5,907 nt of DNA from Verrucomicrobiota bacterium (GTDB lineage: Bacteria > Verrucomicrobiota > Verrucomicrobiia > Opitutales > UBA2995). Shown here in pieces: positions 5,063 through 5,907 of this stretch (the stretch's first letter is position 1; every line of letters begins with the position of its first letter). The notes under the pieces are model-generated. The model did not search any database and was not told the origin of the DNA. It was given only the letters and a program-made list of their open reading frames with translations. The position numbers and the translations under genes are program-made. The DNA lies in the NCBI GenBank assembly GCA_027297085.1, contig JAPUIL010000005.1, positions 1-5,907 of the forward strand, in the 5' to 3' direction.

Positions 5063-5907
5063 ATGTTGTTTCATTCTAGACTTACAGGGGGCCTAGGCAT
5101 CGGCCTGTTAACGTTTTGTGCCATGTGGGTTTTGTCAGCTCGATGTGAGGCCCAGACTGCCTCGAAGGCTGAGTGGGAAAATACCGTAGCGGCCGCGAAA
5201 AAAGAAGGACGGGTTGTCATATACCATGGAAGTGGTACATACGAGGTCTTTCAGAGCTTTCAGAAGAAGTACCCGGAGATTAAGTTTGTTTCTGTTACCG
5301 GGCCCAGCGGGCCCAGCGGAATTTCATCCCGCATTTTGATGGAACAAAGATCTGGTAAGTTTCTTGGCGATTTGTATATCCTGGGGGCGACCACGGGTTA
5401 CATGGTGTTGTATAAAGGAAATGCTTTCGCCCCTGTTACGCCGACGTTTATCCTGCCGGAAATCAAAGATCAGTCAAAATGGTTTGGGGGAAGGCACAAG
5501 TACATAGATGAAAAAGGCCAATATATTTTCAGCTTTAACGGGAATCTTGCTGCCTATTACGGCTACAATTCGAATCTCGTAGACCCGAACGAGCTCAAGT
5601 CATACTGGGATCTCCTCAACCCCAAATGGAAAGGTAAAATAATTGCGTTGGACCCAACGTGGGGAGGGCCCATCGCATCGCCGTTGCGTTTTATTTATTA
5701 TCATCCTGACCTTGGCCCTAAGTATCTAAAAAGACTTCTGACCGAGATGGATATCACTGCTAGCCGTAGAACCAGACAGATAGCAGACTGGCTGGCAAGA
5801 GGTAAGTTCTCCCTTTCCGTTTTTGCAGGTATCAGAAGGACGGGCCTTGACGTTGCCAAAAGCCAGGGTCTTCCAGTGGATTGGTTCGGACCGAAGGCTT
5901 TCAAGGA
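5063..5907 (+). CDS. ABC transporter extracellular solute-binding protein, family 1 (iron(III)-type), 3' end outside window
   Basis: Such proteins capture a ligand in the periplasm, often ferric iron, sometimes thiamine, polyamines or other anions, and deliver it to an ABC importer. The first 281 residues are present and no stop is reached. Residues 1-30 are a Sec signal peptide with a hydrophobic core (GLGIGLLTFCAMWVLSA) and a likely cleavage after CEA-QT; there is no lipobox. The mature protein opens with EWENTVAAAKKEGRVVIYHG (38-56), typical of the family. YEVFQSFQKKYPEIKF (60-75) and SSRILMEQRSGKFLGDLYIL (88-107) are the conserved N-domain helices; YYGYNSNLV (165-173) and SYWDLLNPKWKGKIIALDP (180-198) form the hinge and second-domain start. 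The iron-binding tyrosine pair of FbpA lies further on and cannot be checked. A 9-bp tandem duplication gives GPSGPSG at 80-86. The permease and ATPase genes would be expected downstream but may be absent. Confidence 0.88.
   Translation, partial: MLFHSRLTGGLGIGLLTFCAMWVLSARCEAQTASKAEWENTVAAAKKEGRVVIYHGSGTYEVFQSFQKKYPEIKFVSVTGPSGPSGISSRILMEQRSGKFLGDLYILGATTGYMVLYKGNAFAPVTPTFILPEIKDQSKWFGGRHKYIDEKGQYIFSFNGNLAAYYGYNSNLVDPNELKSYWDLLNPKWKGKIIALDPTWGGPIASPLRFIYYHPDLGPKYLKRLLTEMDITASRRTRQIADWLARGKFSLSVFAGIRRTGLDVAKSQGLPVDWFGPKAFK
5300..5317 (+). repeat. 9-bp tandem duplication inside the solute-binding protein gene
   Basis: GGGCCCAGC occurs twice in a row (5300-5308, 5309-5317), encoding GPSGPS in the loop between the first strand-helix unit and SSRIL. 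The frame is kept. Confidence 0.8.

Overview
The window looks like a bacterial chromosome segment of moderate GC. Gram-negative features are an MlaC/Ttg2D-type periplasmic protein and a Sec-exported ABC solute-binding protein. The mix of families (a diverged MBL hydrolase, an MlaC-like protein without Mla neighbours, an SRPBCC protein, MddA, an iron-type binding protein) resembles uncultured soil or marine proteobacterial or Desulfobacterota-like genomes. That placement is only an inference. There are no RNA genes, insertion sequences, CRISPR arrays or phage genes that I can support.

Layout, left to right: the 3' end of an MBL-fold hydrolase gene (+, 1-608) converges on an MlaC/Ttg2D-family gene (-, 680-1287), with a strong hairpin between them. 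The MlaC gene looks frameshifted. Its signal peptide and first mature residues lie in one frame and the rest of the domain in another, with one base apparently missing near 1151-1153. Next comes a gene-poor stretch (1288-1688) with several inverted repeats and what may be a decayed start of a LysR/OxyR-type regulator. Then follow a small VIT1/CCC1-type membrane transporter (1689-2165), a probable terminator, an AT-rich gap, an SRPBCC-fold protein (2374-2799) and an unrecognised short ORF (2813-3187). After these come a class I glutamine amidotransferase-like protein (3258-4004), a 263-bp gap ending in an A8-G11 homopolymer, a methanethiol S-methyltransferase (MddA type, 4268-5002) and the first 281 codons of a periplasmic iron-type solute-binding protein (5063 to the window end).

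The genes do not form one obvious pathway. Most are separate short units of the accessory kind. Two themes can be suggested: metal handling (the VIT1/CCC1-like transporter and the iron-type binding protein) and volatile sulfur metabolism (MddA, which makes dimethyl sulfide from methanethiol). The most unusual sequence features are the homopolymer in the mddA ribosome-binding region, the one-base lesion in the MlaC-family gene, and the regulator relic beside it. I do not see convincing evidence for a new multi-gene system.
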